Shown here: positions 43,754 to 52,428 of the stretch, piece by piece
How the letters are laid out: each line of letters starts with the position of its first letter
Numbering within the stretch: position 1 is the stretch's first letter
Source of the DNA: JAUSIF01 sp963711595
GTDB lineage: Bacteria; Pseudomonadota; Alphaproteobacteria; Rhizobiales; Xanthobacteraceae
Direction of reading: 5' to 3'
Assembly: GCA_963711595.1 (NCBI GenBank)
Contig: CAVQER010000007.1
Location: 1-64,000, forward strand
DNA length: 64,000 nucleotides
Program-made: the position numbers and the translations under genes
The notes under the pieces: generated by a model
Told to the model about the DNA's origin: nothing
Seen by the model: only the letters and a program-made list of their open reading frames with translations
Databases searched by the model: none

Positions 43754-44788
43754 TTGCGTCAATCGGGACCCGACGTCGGGCGCAAGCAGCCCTGGAAAGA
43801 CGAGCGCGAACCCACGGCCCGGATCGTCGTTGCATTCGACGATAATCAGCGCGCAATGCGGCTTTTCGGGTTGCACAGTGAGAATTTGGCACTGATCGAG
43901 CGGCGGCTTGATGTCGTCGCGGAGCAGCGCGGCAATCACGTCACGATCGAAGGACGGCGCGAGGCCTGCGATCAGGCACGCCGCGCGCTAGAATTCCTTT
44001 ACGAGCATCTGCAGAGCGATCACGAGATCACGAGTGGCGATGTCGAAGGCGCGATCCGGCAGGTGTCGGCGCCGGCTCGCGAGGCAGAAAGCGGCGAACG
44101 GACCGGCTTTGAGCAGTTCCGGCTTCGCAAGCGGATCGTACGCGCTCGCACCGCCGGGCAGGACGCATATCTCCGTGCGCTAAAGACGAGCACGCTTGTT
44201 TTCGCCACCGGTCCCGCCGGTACCGGTAAGACATGGCTCGCCGTCGCGCATGCAGTCCTTCTGTTTGAGCGGCGCGAAGTCGACCGCATCGTGCTGTCGC
44301 GTCCCGCGGTGGAAGCCGGCGAGCGGCTCGGGTTTCTCCCGGGAGACATGCGCGAGAAAGTCGATCCGTACCTGCGACCGATCTATGACGCGTTCTATGA
44401 TCTCATGGATCGCGGCATGGTGGAACGCGCCCTGCAAGGTGGAGAAATCGAGATTGCGCCGCTCGCGTTCATGCGTGGCCGTACCCTGTCGAACGCGGCG
44501 GTGATTCTCGACGAGGCGCAGAACTCCACGTCCATGCAAATGAAGATGTTTCTCACGCGGCTCGGCGAACATTCACGCATGATCGTAACCGGCGATCCGA
44601 GCCAGGTGGATCTCCCGGGCGGCCAAACTTCCGGCCTCGATGAGGCGGTAAAGCTGATCGGCAAGCTCGAGGATGTCGCGCATTGCGCGTTTTCGGCGGC
44701 GGATGTGGTGCGACACGAGCTCGTGTCCCGGATCGTTTCTGCTTACGACGCGGCCGACGCCAAGAAAAAGAAGCCGCGGGATCCCTAG
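43754..44788 (+). CDS. phoH: PhoH-family ATPase
   Basis: 344 aa, probable TTG start directly after the miaB stop. N-terminal KH-like part (VAFDDNQRAMRLFG, NHVTIEGRR), Walker A FATGPAGTGKTW, Walker B VILDEAQNST, and VTGDPSQVDLP. PhoH/YbeZ proteins work with YbeY, whose gene follows by 2 nt, in 16S rRNA processing and quality control. Confidence 0.93.
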   Translation: MRQSGPDVGRKQPWKDEREPTARIVVAFDDNQRAMRLFGLHSENLALIERRLDVVAEQRGNHVTIEGRREACDQARRALEFLYEHLQSDHEITSGDVEGAIRQVSAPAREAESGERTGFEQFRLRKRIVRARTAGQDAYLRALKTSTLVFATGPAGTGKTWLAVAHAVLLFERREVDRIVLSRPAVEAGERLGFLPGDMREKVDPYLRPIYDAFYDLMDRGMVERALQGGEIEIAPLAFMRGRTLSNAAVILDEAQNSTSMQMKMFLTRLGEHSRMIVTGDPSQVDLPGGQTSGLDEAVKLIGKLEDVAHCAFSAADVVRHELVSRIVSAYDAADAKKKKPRDP

Positions 44789-44790
44789 CA

Positions 44791-45282
44791 GTGGCGGTCG
44801 TAGTCGAGATCGCGGTGGAATCGGAGGCCTGGAGGCAAATGAACGGCGCGGAACGCACCGTGCGGCGGGCGATCGAAGCGGCGGTTTCCGATGCCGGCCC
44901 GGCGAGCGCCGAAGTCGGTGTTGTGCTTACCGATGACGCGCGTATCCGCGATCTCAACCGTACATGGCTCGGCAACGACAAGCCCACTAACGTGCTTTCG
45001 TTTCCGGCCCCGGATAAATCACCGCCAAGCGATACGAAATTTCTCGGCGACGTGGTGTTCGCGCTGGAGACAATTCGGCGCGAGGCCGAGGACGAGCACA
45101 AGTCTTTTGAGCGCCACCTTGCGCATCTCGCGGTCCACGGCGCCCTGCATCTGCTCGGTTTCGACCACGCGGGCGACCAGGATGCCGAGGCGATGGAGGA
45201 GCGCGAACGTCAGATTCTCGCGCGCCTCGGCATTCCCGACCCCTATGCCCCTTCCGGGGAATCGCGAACGGAGCCTGCATGA
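44791..45282 (+). CDS. ybeY: Endoribonuclease YbeY (rRNA maturation factor)
   Basis: 163 aa, GTG start. The zinc motif is HLAVHGALHLLGFDHAGD (H-x3-H-x5-H). TNVLSFPA is the other conserved block. It processes the 16S rRNA 3' end with PhoH. Overlaps corC by 4 nt. Confidence 0.94.
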   Translation: MAVVVEIAVESEAWRQMNGAERTVRRAIEAAVSDAGPASAEVGVVLTDDARIRDLNRTWLGNDKPTNVLSFPAPDKSPPSDTKFLGDVVFALETIRREAEDEHKSFERHLAHLAVHGALHLLGFDHAGDQDAEAMEERERQILARLGIPDPYAPSGESRTEPA

Positions 45283-46376
45283 ATTCGCACGATCCCGCAG
45301 GCCCGCAGGCGCCCGGCGGCGAAAACCAGCCGCCTGAACTTGAAACGCCGAAGAAAGCGGATCGCCTGCTTGACAGGTTGAAGTCGCTGGTCGGGCTGCG
45401 ATCGGGATCGCTGCGCAGCGACCTCGCTGAAGTGCTCGCGGAGGACACGGCGGTTAAGGCCGAGTTTTCTCCAGCCGAGCGCACGATGCTGCAGAATATT
45501 CTCGCGCTCGAGAAGCGGCGGATCGGCGATCTCATGGTGCCGCGCGCCGACATCGTGGCGGTGCAAAAGGACATTCCGATCGGTCAGTTACTGCGCCTGT
45601 TCGCGAGCGCCGCGCATTCGCGCCTCGTCGTGTACGACGACACGCTCGACGATCCCACCGGCATGGTGCACATCCGTGATCTCGTGGGCTATCTCACGAG
45701 CCGCGCGGTGGTCGGCTCCGATACCGCGGCGAAGCGCAACAAGCTGTTGACCGCCGATCTTGACCCACGGTCGGTAAATCTTTCCGAGGCGCTGTCGGTG
45801 ACACAGATCATTCGTCCGATTCTGTTTGTCCCGCCGTCGATGCCGGCGATCGATCTGCTGGTGAAGATGCAGGCGACACGTATTCACCTGGCGCTCGTCA
45901 TCGACGAATACGGCGGCACCGACGGGCTTGTCTCGATCGAAGATATCGTCGAGCAGATCGTCGGCGAGATCGAGGACGAGCACGACGGTGAGACGATGAC
46001 GATGATCGTCGCACAGAATGACGGCAGCTTTGTCGCCGACGCGCGAGCCAGCCTCGATGAAGCCGCCGAAAAGATCGCGCCGGCTTTCGCTGCCGGCGAG
46101 GAGCTGGATGACGTCGACACGCTTGGAGGCCTGCTCGTGACGCTTGCCGGCCGCGTGCCAGTGCGCGGAGAAATCATCGCCGGCCCCGGCGAATTCGAGA
46201 TCGAGGTGCTTGACGCCGATCCGCGCCGCGCGAAGCGGCTTCGGATCAGCAGGCGGCCGCCCGAGCTGCAACGTCGGCGGCGCGCCGCAGACGACAATGT
46301 CCCGACGGCGCCGTCGCTGCCGAAGTCGGCGGAAGCGGCGCGGCCGGCCGGGTCTTCTTCCGAAGACGACAATTAA
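45279..46376 (+). CDS. CBS-domain hemolysin/CorC-type protein
   Basis: 365 aa, soluble. Two CBS domains (RIGDLMVPRADIVAVQ and ILFVPPSMPAIDLLVKMQ) then a CorC_HlyC domain (DADPRRAKRLRIS). The signature HLALVIDEYGGTDGLVSIEDIVEQIVGEI-DE is complete. CorC proteins affect Mg/Co homeostasis. Position between ybeY and lnt is standard. Confidence 0.92.
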   Translation: MNSHDPAGPQAPGGENQPPELETPKKADRLLDRLKSLVGLRSGSLRSDLAEVLAEDTAVKAEFSPAERTMLQNILALEKRRIGDLMVPRADIVAVQKDIPIGQLLRLFASAAHSRLVVYDDTLDDPTGMVHIRDLVGYLTSRAVVGSDTAAKRNKLLTADLDPRSVNLSEALSVTQIIRPILFVPPSMPAIDLLVKMQATRIHLALVIDEYGGTDGLVSIEDIVEQIVGEIEDEHDGETMTMIVAQNDGSFVADARASLDEAAEKIAPAFAAGEELDDVDTLGGLLVTLAGRVPVRGEIIAGPGEFEIEVLDADPRRAKRLRISRRPPELQRRRRAADDNVPTAPSLPKSAEAARPAGSSSEDDN

Positions 46377-46380
46377 CCCG

Positions 46381-47976
46381 GTGAAAAATCTAGCCGCGCT
46401 CGCCCATGATGTGGTGCTGGCCTGGGGCTGGCGCCGGCGGCTGATTGCGCTCGGTGCAGGCGCAGTTTCGGCGCTGGCGATGGCCCCCTACGAGCTATGG
46501 CCAGTCCTGGCACTTACGCTTCCCGTACTCGTTTGGCTGATCGACGGGGCCGGCGCAGGCGGTGCCGGCCTGCGCGCCGCATTCACCGCCGGCTGGTGGT
46601 TCGGATTCGGCTACTTCCTTGCCGGCCTCTACTGGATCGGAATGGCGTTGCTCGTCGAGGCTGACCAGTTCGGCTGGCTGTTGCCCTTCGCCGTGGTCGC
46701 GATTCCCGCTGGGCTCGCGCTGTTCACCGGCTTGGGAACGCTGCTCGCACGACTTCTATGGACGGCCGGTCCGACGCGCATTTTCGCTTTCGCTGCGGCG
46801 ATGACGATCGCCGAATGGCTGCGCGGGCACGTGTTGACTGGCTTCCCGTGGAACAGCTTCGGGCAGGCGCTTGCCGCCGTGCCCGCGCTTGCGCAGACCG
46901 CATCGGTGGTCGGTTTGTGGGGGCTCACGCTGATTGCGCTGGTTACGCTTGCAAGCCCGGCGACCCTCGCCGATCCGCCGGAAGCAACGCGCCGACCTCT
47001 GCTGCTGCCGGTCGTTTCGGCGGCTCTTTTGCTCGTTCTTGCCGGCTTCGGCATTTACCGGCTTGCGACGACGGAGATAGCGAGCGTGGAAGGCGTCCGC
47101 CTGCGGATTATGCAGCCAAATCTTCCGCAGGATCAGAAATTCAGGCCCGCGGCCAAGCAATCGGTCATGAATCTCTACACCTCGATCAGCGATCGATCGA
47201 CGGGCCCGGAAACGCGCGGCGTGCGCGACGTGACGCATTTGATCTGGCCGGAATCGGCGTTTCCGTTTTTCCTCGAGCGCGAGGCGGATGCGCTCGCGCG
47301 CATTGCCGAACTCCTCCCGCCTGGAGTCATTCTGATCACAGGTGCGGCGCGCGTGGAGGAAACGCGCAGTCAGGGGCAACCCAAGGTCTTCAACAGCATT
47401 CGTGTCGTCGGGGACGATGGCGCGATCCTCTCCACTTACGACAAGCTGCATCTCGTTCCGTTCGGCGAATTTCTCCCGCTGCAGGCGTTCCTGGAAAGTC
47501 TGGGTTTTCAACAGCTCACGCGGGTTCGCGGCGGCTTCACGCCGGGTGCGCTACGTCGATCGCTGAATATCCCGCGCCTGCCGCCGGCCTCGCCTTTGAT
47601 CTGCTACGAGGTGATCTTCCCGGGCCAAGCGCTGCCGGAAGGCGCGCGGCCGACGTGGCTTCTCAACGTCACGAACGACGCGTGGTTCGGCAACACGCCT
47701 GGACCGCACCAGCATTTCGCGCAGTCGCGGTTGCGCGCGATCGAAGAGGGCCTGCCGCTGGTTCGTGCTGCGAACAACGGAATTTCCGCGGTCGTAGACC
47801 CACTCGGGCGAGTCGTTCGCTCACTTCCTCTCGGCACCGACGGAGTCATTGATTCCAACCTGCCGCGAGCAATCCCGCCGACGATGTACGCGCGTCTCGG
47901 TGACGTGCCCGTGTTATTTCTCGTTATTGCGTTTGCCTTGCTGGCGGCCAAATCAAGGCGCACTTCAAGAAATTAA
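46381..47976 (+). CDS. lnt: Apolipoprotein N-acyltransferase
   Basis: 531 aa, GTG start 4 nt after corC. Membrane helices fill residues ~20-210, followed by a periplasmic nitrilase-like domain with the Glu (WPESAFPF), Lys (YDKLHLVPFGE) and Cys (LICYEVIFP) triad. It adds the third acyl chain to lipoproteins. A final helix and basic tail close the protein. Confidence 0.95.
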   Translation: MKNLAALAHDVVLAWGWRRRLIALGAGAVSALAMAPYELWPVLALTLPVLVWLIDGAGAGGAGLRAAFTAGWWFGFGYFLAGLYWIGMALLVEADQFGWLLPFAVVAIPAGLALFTGLGTLLARLLWTAGPTRIFAFAAAMTIAEWLRGHVLTGFPWNSFGQALAAVPALAQTASVVGLWGLTLIALVTLASPATLADPPEATRRPLLLPVVSAALLLVLAGFGIYRLATTEIASVEGVRLRIMQPNLPQDQKFRPAAKQSVMNLYTSISDRSTGPETRGVRDVTHLIWPESAFPFFLEREADALARIAELLPPGVILITGAARVEETRSQGQPKVFNSIRVVGDDGAILSTYDKLHLVPFGEFLPLQAFLESLGFQQLTRVRGGFTPGALRRSLNIPRLPPASPLICYEVIFPGQALPEGARPTWLLNVTNDAWFGNTPGPHQHFAQSRLRAIEEGLPLVRAANNGISAVVDPLGRVVRSLPLGTDGVIDSNLPRAIPPTMYARLGDVPVLFLVIAFALLAAKSRRTSRN

Positions 47977-48111
47977 CTTTTGCTGATTCGCGATCGATGC
48001 GCGGCGCGCGTGTACGAATTGCCGCGTGCCGACGCGTCGCATGTGCGCACAAGCCACGCTTTCTTGTCGCACAACCTTCAGAGTAAGTAGCCCGCGTGAC
48101 ACTGTGGGTGA

Positions 48112-48531
48112 ATGATGACGAAGAAATCTCCAAATCCAATCGACAAGCATGTCGGCAGCAGAGTGCGGATGCGCCGCATGATGATCGATATGAGCCAGGA
48201 AAAACTTGGCGACCGGCTCGGGATTACGTTTCAGCAGATTCAGAAATACGAGAAGGGCACGAATCGCATCGGCGCAAGCCGCTTGCAGCAGATCTCGACC
48301 GTGCTCAGCGTACCGCCGGCGTTCTTCTTCGAAGGAGCACCGGTACCTGACGGCCTGTCGGGCTTCAGCGACGTCCCCTCGCCCGCGTATGTTTCCGATT
48401 TTCTCGCGACCTCCGACGGACTCGCACTGACAAAGGCGTTCATGAAGGTGAAGGATCCGAAGGTGCGCCGCCGCATCGTCGATCTCGTGGAAGCGATTGC
48501 CTCGGAGGAAGACGGCAAACGTTCGAGCTAG
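48112..48531 (+). CDS. XRE-family transcriptional regulator
   Basis: 139 aa. One Cro/C1 helix-turn-helix (MSQEKLGDRLGITFQQIQKYEKGTNRIGASRL), then a helical tail ending in DLVEAIASEE. Homologues sit between lnt and metK in many Hyphomicrobiales and are linked to control of S-adenosylmethionine synthase; here metK is not next to it. An ATG at 48115 is an equal start option. Confidence 0.9.
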   Translation: MMTKKSPNPIDKHVGSRVRMRRMMIDMSQEKLGDRLGITFQQIQKYEKGTNRIGASRLQQISTVLSVPPAFFFEGAPVPDGLSGFSDVPSPAYVSDFLATSDGLALTKAFMKVKDPKVRRRIVDLVEAIASEEDGKRSS

Positions 48532-48603
48532 CGCCCCACAACGCCTATTTCACCCTTTTGCGAGTCCGCGGCGACCGGTAGCGTGCGAGCCGGAAGGGTT
48601 CGC

Positions 48604-49305
48604 ATGTCGAAGAATCACATTCCGCAGGAACGGCGCGGCGCCGTTTTCGGCCGCCGCAAAGGCCACAAGCTGCGGCCGAGGCGCGCGGAGCTGCTGGCGA
48701 GGCTCCTGCCGAAGTTGTCTCTGGATGTGGTGGCGCCCGCTCCGCTCGATCCACGCAATCTTTTTTCGATTCCGGTTGCGGGGGTGACGCTGGAAATCGG
48801 CTTTGGCGCGGGCGAGCATTTCGTGCGCGAGGCCTTGGCCAACCCAGACCTCGGATGTATCGGCGTCGAACCGTTCGTGAACGGGATGGCGAGCGTGCTC
48901 GCGTTGATCGATGCAAGCAAATTGCAGAACGTGCGCCTGCACCACGGCGACGCGATCGACGTGCTAGAGTGGTTGCCGGCCCGGTCGATCGCACGAATCG
49001 ACATCCTCTATCCGGATCCATGGCCGAAGCGGCGCCACTGGAAAAGGCGACTGGTTTCCGATGCGAACGTTGCTTCGCTCGCGCGCATCGCGGTGCCGGG
49101 CGCGACCGTGCGCTTCGCCACGGACATTGCCGACTACGCCGAATGGGCCCTTGTCCGCTTTCACCGATCGCCGGACTTTGAGTGGACGGCGGAACGCGCC
49201 GACGACTGGCGCAAGCCATGGCAAGGTTTCGAAAGCACCCGCTACGAGGCAAAAGCGCTGAAAGAGGGCCGCAAGCCGAGCTATCTGGTATTTCGCCGCC
49301 GTTGA
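48604..49305 (+). CDS. trmB: tRNA (guanine-N7)-methyltransferase
   Basis: 233 aa from MSKNHIPQ, chosen over a GTG 21 nt upstream because GGAAGGG precedes it. SAM-binding LEIGFGAGEHF, and the family signature DPWPKRRHWKRR. Makes m7G46 in tRNA. It converges on the DUF2336 pair with 9 nt between. Confidence 0.94.
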   Translation: MSKNHIPQERRGAVFGRRKGHKLRPRRAELLARLLPKLSLDVVAPAPLDPRNLFSIPVAGVTLEIGFGAGEHFVREALANPDLGCIGVEPFVNGMASVLALIDASKLQNVRLHHGDAIDVLEWLPARSIARIDILYPDPWPKRRHWKRRLVSDANVASLARIAVPGATVRFATDIADYAEWALVRFHRSPDFEWTAERADDWRKPWQGFESTRYEAKALKEGRKPSYLVFRRR

Positions 49306-49314
49306 ACCTGCGGC

Positions 49315-50400
49315 TCAGCCGGTCTGACGGATCTGCCAGAAACGCAGGACACGATCGGCCGTCGAGCGCGACAGCGTATTGAAGTCTTGGCAGGCTTGAG
49401 CCAATTCCTGCGCCGAAAGCTTGCGGCAGCCGCGCCGGATGAGGATGAGCGCGCGTACGAGCGACCAGTCGAACCCCTTTGCCTTGCAGAGAACGAGGAA
49501 GGGGTCCAAGCAATCGCCGTGCATGACGCGATCGACGATATCCATCGGAACCGCGGACAACTCGGCAAGCGCCGCTACCGCCTCTTCGAAGCGCCCTGAA
49601 TTGGCGAAGTTCTGAAGGCCGTTCACGCTCAGTCTTCCGGACTGCGCCAAGACATTCACAAAGCTTCGCGCCGCCGAATAGCTGCGCGACCCGAGTTCCG
49701 GCTTCCCCGCCACTTTCTGGGAGATTTCCGAAAGAATGTGCTGGATCGCCACCTGCATCTCGGGCTTTGCGCCGGCGATAAGTCTCTGCTGCACCTGCTC
49801 GGTTGCGCGCGCCACGAGCTTGTGAAAAAGATGCGGCGGGATGTCGATGCGCTGCCCGACCCTCTCGGCGAGCTCGTCGTCCGCTTCCGCACGTGCGACC
49901 AAATTTGCGAAGCTCGCATCGGAGAAACGAGCGCCGTCGTTGGCGGTCACCTTGCGCGCCACGTCGCCGTTGCCGCGGTCAACCAGCACGTCCGTCACGA
50001 CCTCGCTCAGGTGGGAGCGGCCGCACATGGCGAGTAAGTGCTCCTGGCCCTTGCTGCGCGCAAACTCGATAAGATCGCCCTCGGTGAGGCGTGCGGAACC
50101 GGCGAGCACGGGGCCGGCGACCGCGATCCTGTTGTCGCCCGCGAGCTGGCGGATGACGCCGCGTGGCGCGCTGGGAATCGGCGCCAGCCGATTCGCGAGT
50201 TCGACAAGCGCAGTCTTCTCGATCTCCGCCGCGAGCCTGCCGATCACGTCGTCAAACAGTCTCACCTGCTCGTCGTCGTACTGCTCGGCGCCGCGAATGA
50301 AGAGATCGGTCACCCGGCGTAGCGTCGTGATACGCTGGTTAGGCGAGCCGTCGCGGAGCGAAGTCTCGAGTTCCTGAAGCAGCGTGGCCCGTGCGCTCAC
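49315..50400 (-). CDS. DUF2336 protein, copy 2 of a tandem pair (361 aa)
   Basis: GTG start with GAGGAG upstream, 10 nt after its paralogue. Helical throughout. The conserved core is DDVIGRLAAEIE-x-NRLAP-x-RGVIRQLA, then VTDVLVDRG and the PPHLFHKLVARA segment. DUF2336 proteins are widespread in alphaproteobacteria, often with several copies, and their role is unknown; the HEAT-like helical pattern suggests protein binding. It shares order and motifs with the preceding gene over the whole length. Confidence 0.88.
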   Translation of the reverse strand: MSARATLLQELETSLRDGSPNQRITTLRRVTDLFIRGAEQYDDEQVRLFDDVIGRLAAEIEKTALVELANRLAPIPSAPRGVIRQLAGDNRIAVAGPVLAGSARLTEGDLIEFARSKGQEHLLAMCGRSHLSEVVTDVLVDRGNGDVARKVTANDGARFSDASFANLVARAEADDELAERVGQRIDIPPHLFHKLVARATEQVQQRLIAGAKPEMQVAIQHILSEISQKVAGKPELGSRSYSAARSFVNVLAQSGRLSVNGLQNFANSGRFEEAVAALAELSAVPMDIVDRVMHGDCLDPFLVLCKAKGFDWSLVRALILIRRGCRKLSAQELAQACQDFNTLSRSTADRVLRFWQIRQTG

Positions 50401-50410
50401 TGACTTCTCC

Positions 50411-51505
50411 TCAACTCGCCGCACGCAAGGGCGGACGTCCGCCCTGCCAATGCCCGATGACCTGACGGGCGGTCGCATAGCTCAGCCGCTTGAAATCGTC
50501 GCAGATGTCCTCGAGGTCCTTCGCGGAAACGCGGCGACCGCTCGGGCGGCTGACAATGATCGCGCGCGCGGTCAGCCAGTCGAACCCCGTCGCCTTCAGC
50601 AGAATCAAAAGCGGTTCAATGCGATCGCCGTTCAGCAGCCAGTCGGCGACATCGATCGGCACCCCGCACAACAGCGAGAGCGCGGCAGCGGTCTCTTCAT
50701 AACGACGAGATTTCGCGAGATCGTAGAGTTCGGATTCGCTGAGCTCGCCGGCGGCGTGCAGCATGCCGATCAGTCGCTGTGCGGCCTTGAAACTGCGTGG
50801 CGCGGCACCGGGATCAATCTCGTGCGACACCTTGGCGAGTACGCGTTCGATCTCGGGGCGCATATCGGGTGGCGCGGACGCAAGTAGCCGGCGCTGCACG
50901 AGCTCGCTCGCCTGCAGGACCAGCTTATGAACGAGATGCGGCGGAATATCGGGACGGCCGACGATGCGCGTCGCGAGCGGCTCGTCGTCACCGGCGCGAT
51001 CGACGAGGCGGGCAAAGCCACTCTCTGAGAAACTCGCTTCCGTATTAGAAGCGATATTAAGCAAGACGTCGCCGTCGCCGCGATCCACCAGCACGTCCGT
51101 CACGGCATGACCGAGCGGACGGCGGCTCGCTATTGCGAGCAGATGCGCCTGACCCTTGGTCCGCGCGATGTCGAGGATGTCGGTCTCGGCAAGGCGGCGC
51201 GAACGCAAGAGGACGGGCGCCGCGACCTCGATCGCATCGTCGCGGGCGAGATCGCGAACCGTATTGCGCGGGGCGTTGTCGATTGGGGCGAGCCGGCGCG
51301 CGAGCTCAGCGCGGGCCTTGGTCTCGATTTCGCCCGCGAGGCGAAGGATCACGTCGTCAAACAACTCAACGTGGTGCTCGCTCAGCTCAGCGGCGCGTTT
51401 GGTGAAAAGATCCGCGACACGGCGCAAGGTATCCGCGCGCCTTTGGCTCGAGCCGCGCTCGATGGCGTCTTCCAGTTCGCGGATGAGGGATGCTCGATCG
51501 GCCAT
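50411..51505 (-). CDS. DUF2336 protein, copy 1 of a tandem pair (364 aa)
   Basis: Starts MADRASLIRELEDAIERGSS; an upstream GTG at 51544 is possible but the residues between look non-conserved. DDVILRLAGEIE-x-ARRLAP, VTDVLVDRGDGD and IPPHLVHKLVLQASE align with copy 2, so the genes arose by tandem duplication. Upstream lies the promoter region of rimP-nusA on the other strand, so the two transcripts diverge from about 51.5-51.7 kb. Confidence 0.86.
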   Translation of the reverse strand: MADRASLIRELEDAIERGSSQRRADTLRRVADLFTKRAAELSEHHVELFDDVILRLAGEIETKARAELARRLAPIDNAPRNTVRDLARDDAIEVAAPVLLRSRRLAETDILDIARTKGQAHLLAIASRRPLGHAVTDVLVDRGDGDVLLNIASNTEASFSESGFARLVDRAGDDEPLATRIVGRPDIPPHLVHKLVLQASELVQRRLLASAPPDMRPEIERVLAKVSHEIDPGAAPRSFKAAQRLIGMLHAAGELSESELYDLAKSRRYEETAAALSLLCGVPIDVADWLLNGDRIEPLLILLKATGFDWLTARAIIVSRPSGRRVSAKDLEDICDDFKRLSYATARQVIGHWQGGRPPLRAAS

Positions 51506-51643
51506 TCGCAACCAACGCAAAACAAAACCGGTTGCGTGCGGCACCGGTCGATGCGCTGGAAACTACTCAGGATTGTTGAACAATAGGTTAGAAAACCCGC
51601 ACAAATGGGGTGAATCTGGGCGGAGTCCCTTCGATCGCGCCCC

Positions 51644-51671
51644 TTGCGCATCGGGCTCCGCGCGCTATATT
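51644..51671 (+). promoter_or_regulatory. Candidate sigma-70 promoter of the rimP-nusA-infB operon
   Basis: TTGCGC (51644-51649), 16-nt spacer, TATATT (51666-51671). It stands 46 nt before the attenuator stem and 114 nt before the rimP start. The A/T-rich TATATT is conspicuous in a GC-rich region. Confidence 0.45.
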
Positions 51672-51716
51672 TGCGGTCAACAACGACATCTCATAGCGGT
51701 CCGTTGGATCGGATTT

Positions 51717-51750
51717 GAGGGTGGGCCCCGGCCGGGACCCGCTCTTTTTT
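51717..51750 (+). terminator. Attenuator-like terminator in the rimP leader
   Basis: GAGGGTGGGCCCC, loop GGCC, GGGACCCGCTC, then six T. The stem has about 12 pairs (one C-A mismatch, two G-U) and a perfect U-tract, yet it lies between the promoter and rimP with no gene ending before it. So it must regulate the operon rather than end another transcript. Premature-terminator leaders ahead of rimP are known in proteobacteria, and NusA, encoded downstream, is the obvious autoregulator. Confidence 0.65.
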
Positions 51751-51784
51751 GTTACTCGCGTGGGCATGTTTGAAAAAGGATGCA

Positions 51785-52405
51785 ATGACGGCCACGGCAC
51801 AACCGGGCGCAGCCGAATTGGACGAGCCGCGCCTCGTAAGAGAGAGCGGTCTCGCTGCGCGCGTCGCGGCGATAACCGAACCCGTATTGCAAGGGCTCGG
51901 ATACCGTCTCGTGCGCGCCCGAGTGTCGGGCCGCGACGGGTGCACCGTGCAGATCATGGCCGAGCGGCCCGACGGCAGCTTCATGATCGAGGATTGTGAA
52001 GCCGCGAGCCGAGCCCTTTCGCCCGCGCTCGACGTGGAGGATCCGATCCCCGGCGCATACCGGCTCGAGTTGTCATCTCCGGGCATCGACCGGCCGCTCG
52101 TGCGGGAATTGGACTTCGTGCGCTACGCCGGCCACGAGTTGAAAGTCGAAATGGAGTTGCCGGTGGATGGCCGCAAACGTTTCCGCGGCGAGCTGCTGGG
52201 GGCTGAGGGATCGAACGCGAAGGTGAAGATTCAGGATGCGGGCGGCGTGGCGCAAGTCGTGCTGCTGCCGATTGGCGATATGGCCGAGGCGAAGCTTGTG
52301 CTCACGGACACGCTCGTCGCGGAGTCGCTGCGACGCGGTAAGGCAGGGCCGCGCGGCGACGATGACGTGGTTCAACGGGCGGCCGGCGGCCGTTCGCGCA
52401 GTTAG
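51785..52405 (+). CDS. rimP: Ribosome maturation factor RimP
   Basis: 206 aa from MTATAQPG. Motifs: PVLQGLGYRLVRARV, DCEAASRALSPALDVEDPIPGAYRLELSSPGIDRPL (in pieces) and the C-terminal SH3-like FRGELLGAEG. Helps assemble the 30S subunit. First gene of the rimP-nusA-ylxR-infB run. Confidence 0.94.
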   Translation: MTATAQPGAAELDEPRLVRESGLAARVAAITEPVLQGLGYRLVRARVSGRDGCTVQIMAERPDGSFMIEDCEAASRALSPALDVEDPIPGAYRLELSSPGIDRPLVRELDFVRYAGHELKVEMELPVDGRKRFRGELLGAEGSNAKVKIQDAGGVAQVVLLPIGDMAEAKLVLTDTLVAESLRRGKAGPRGDDDVVQRAAGGRSRS

Positions 52406-52428
52406 ATTCAGGTTGAGGAGAGACGAGA

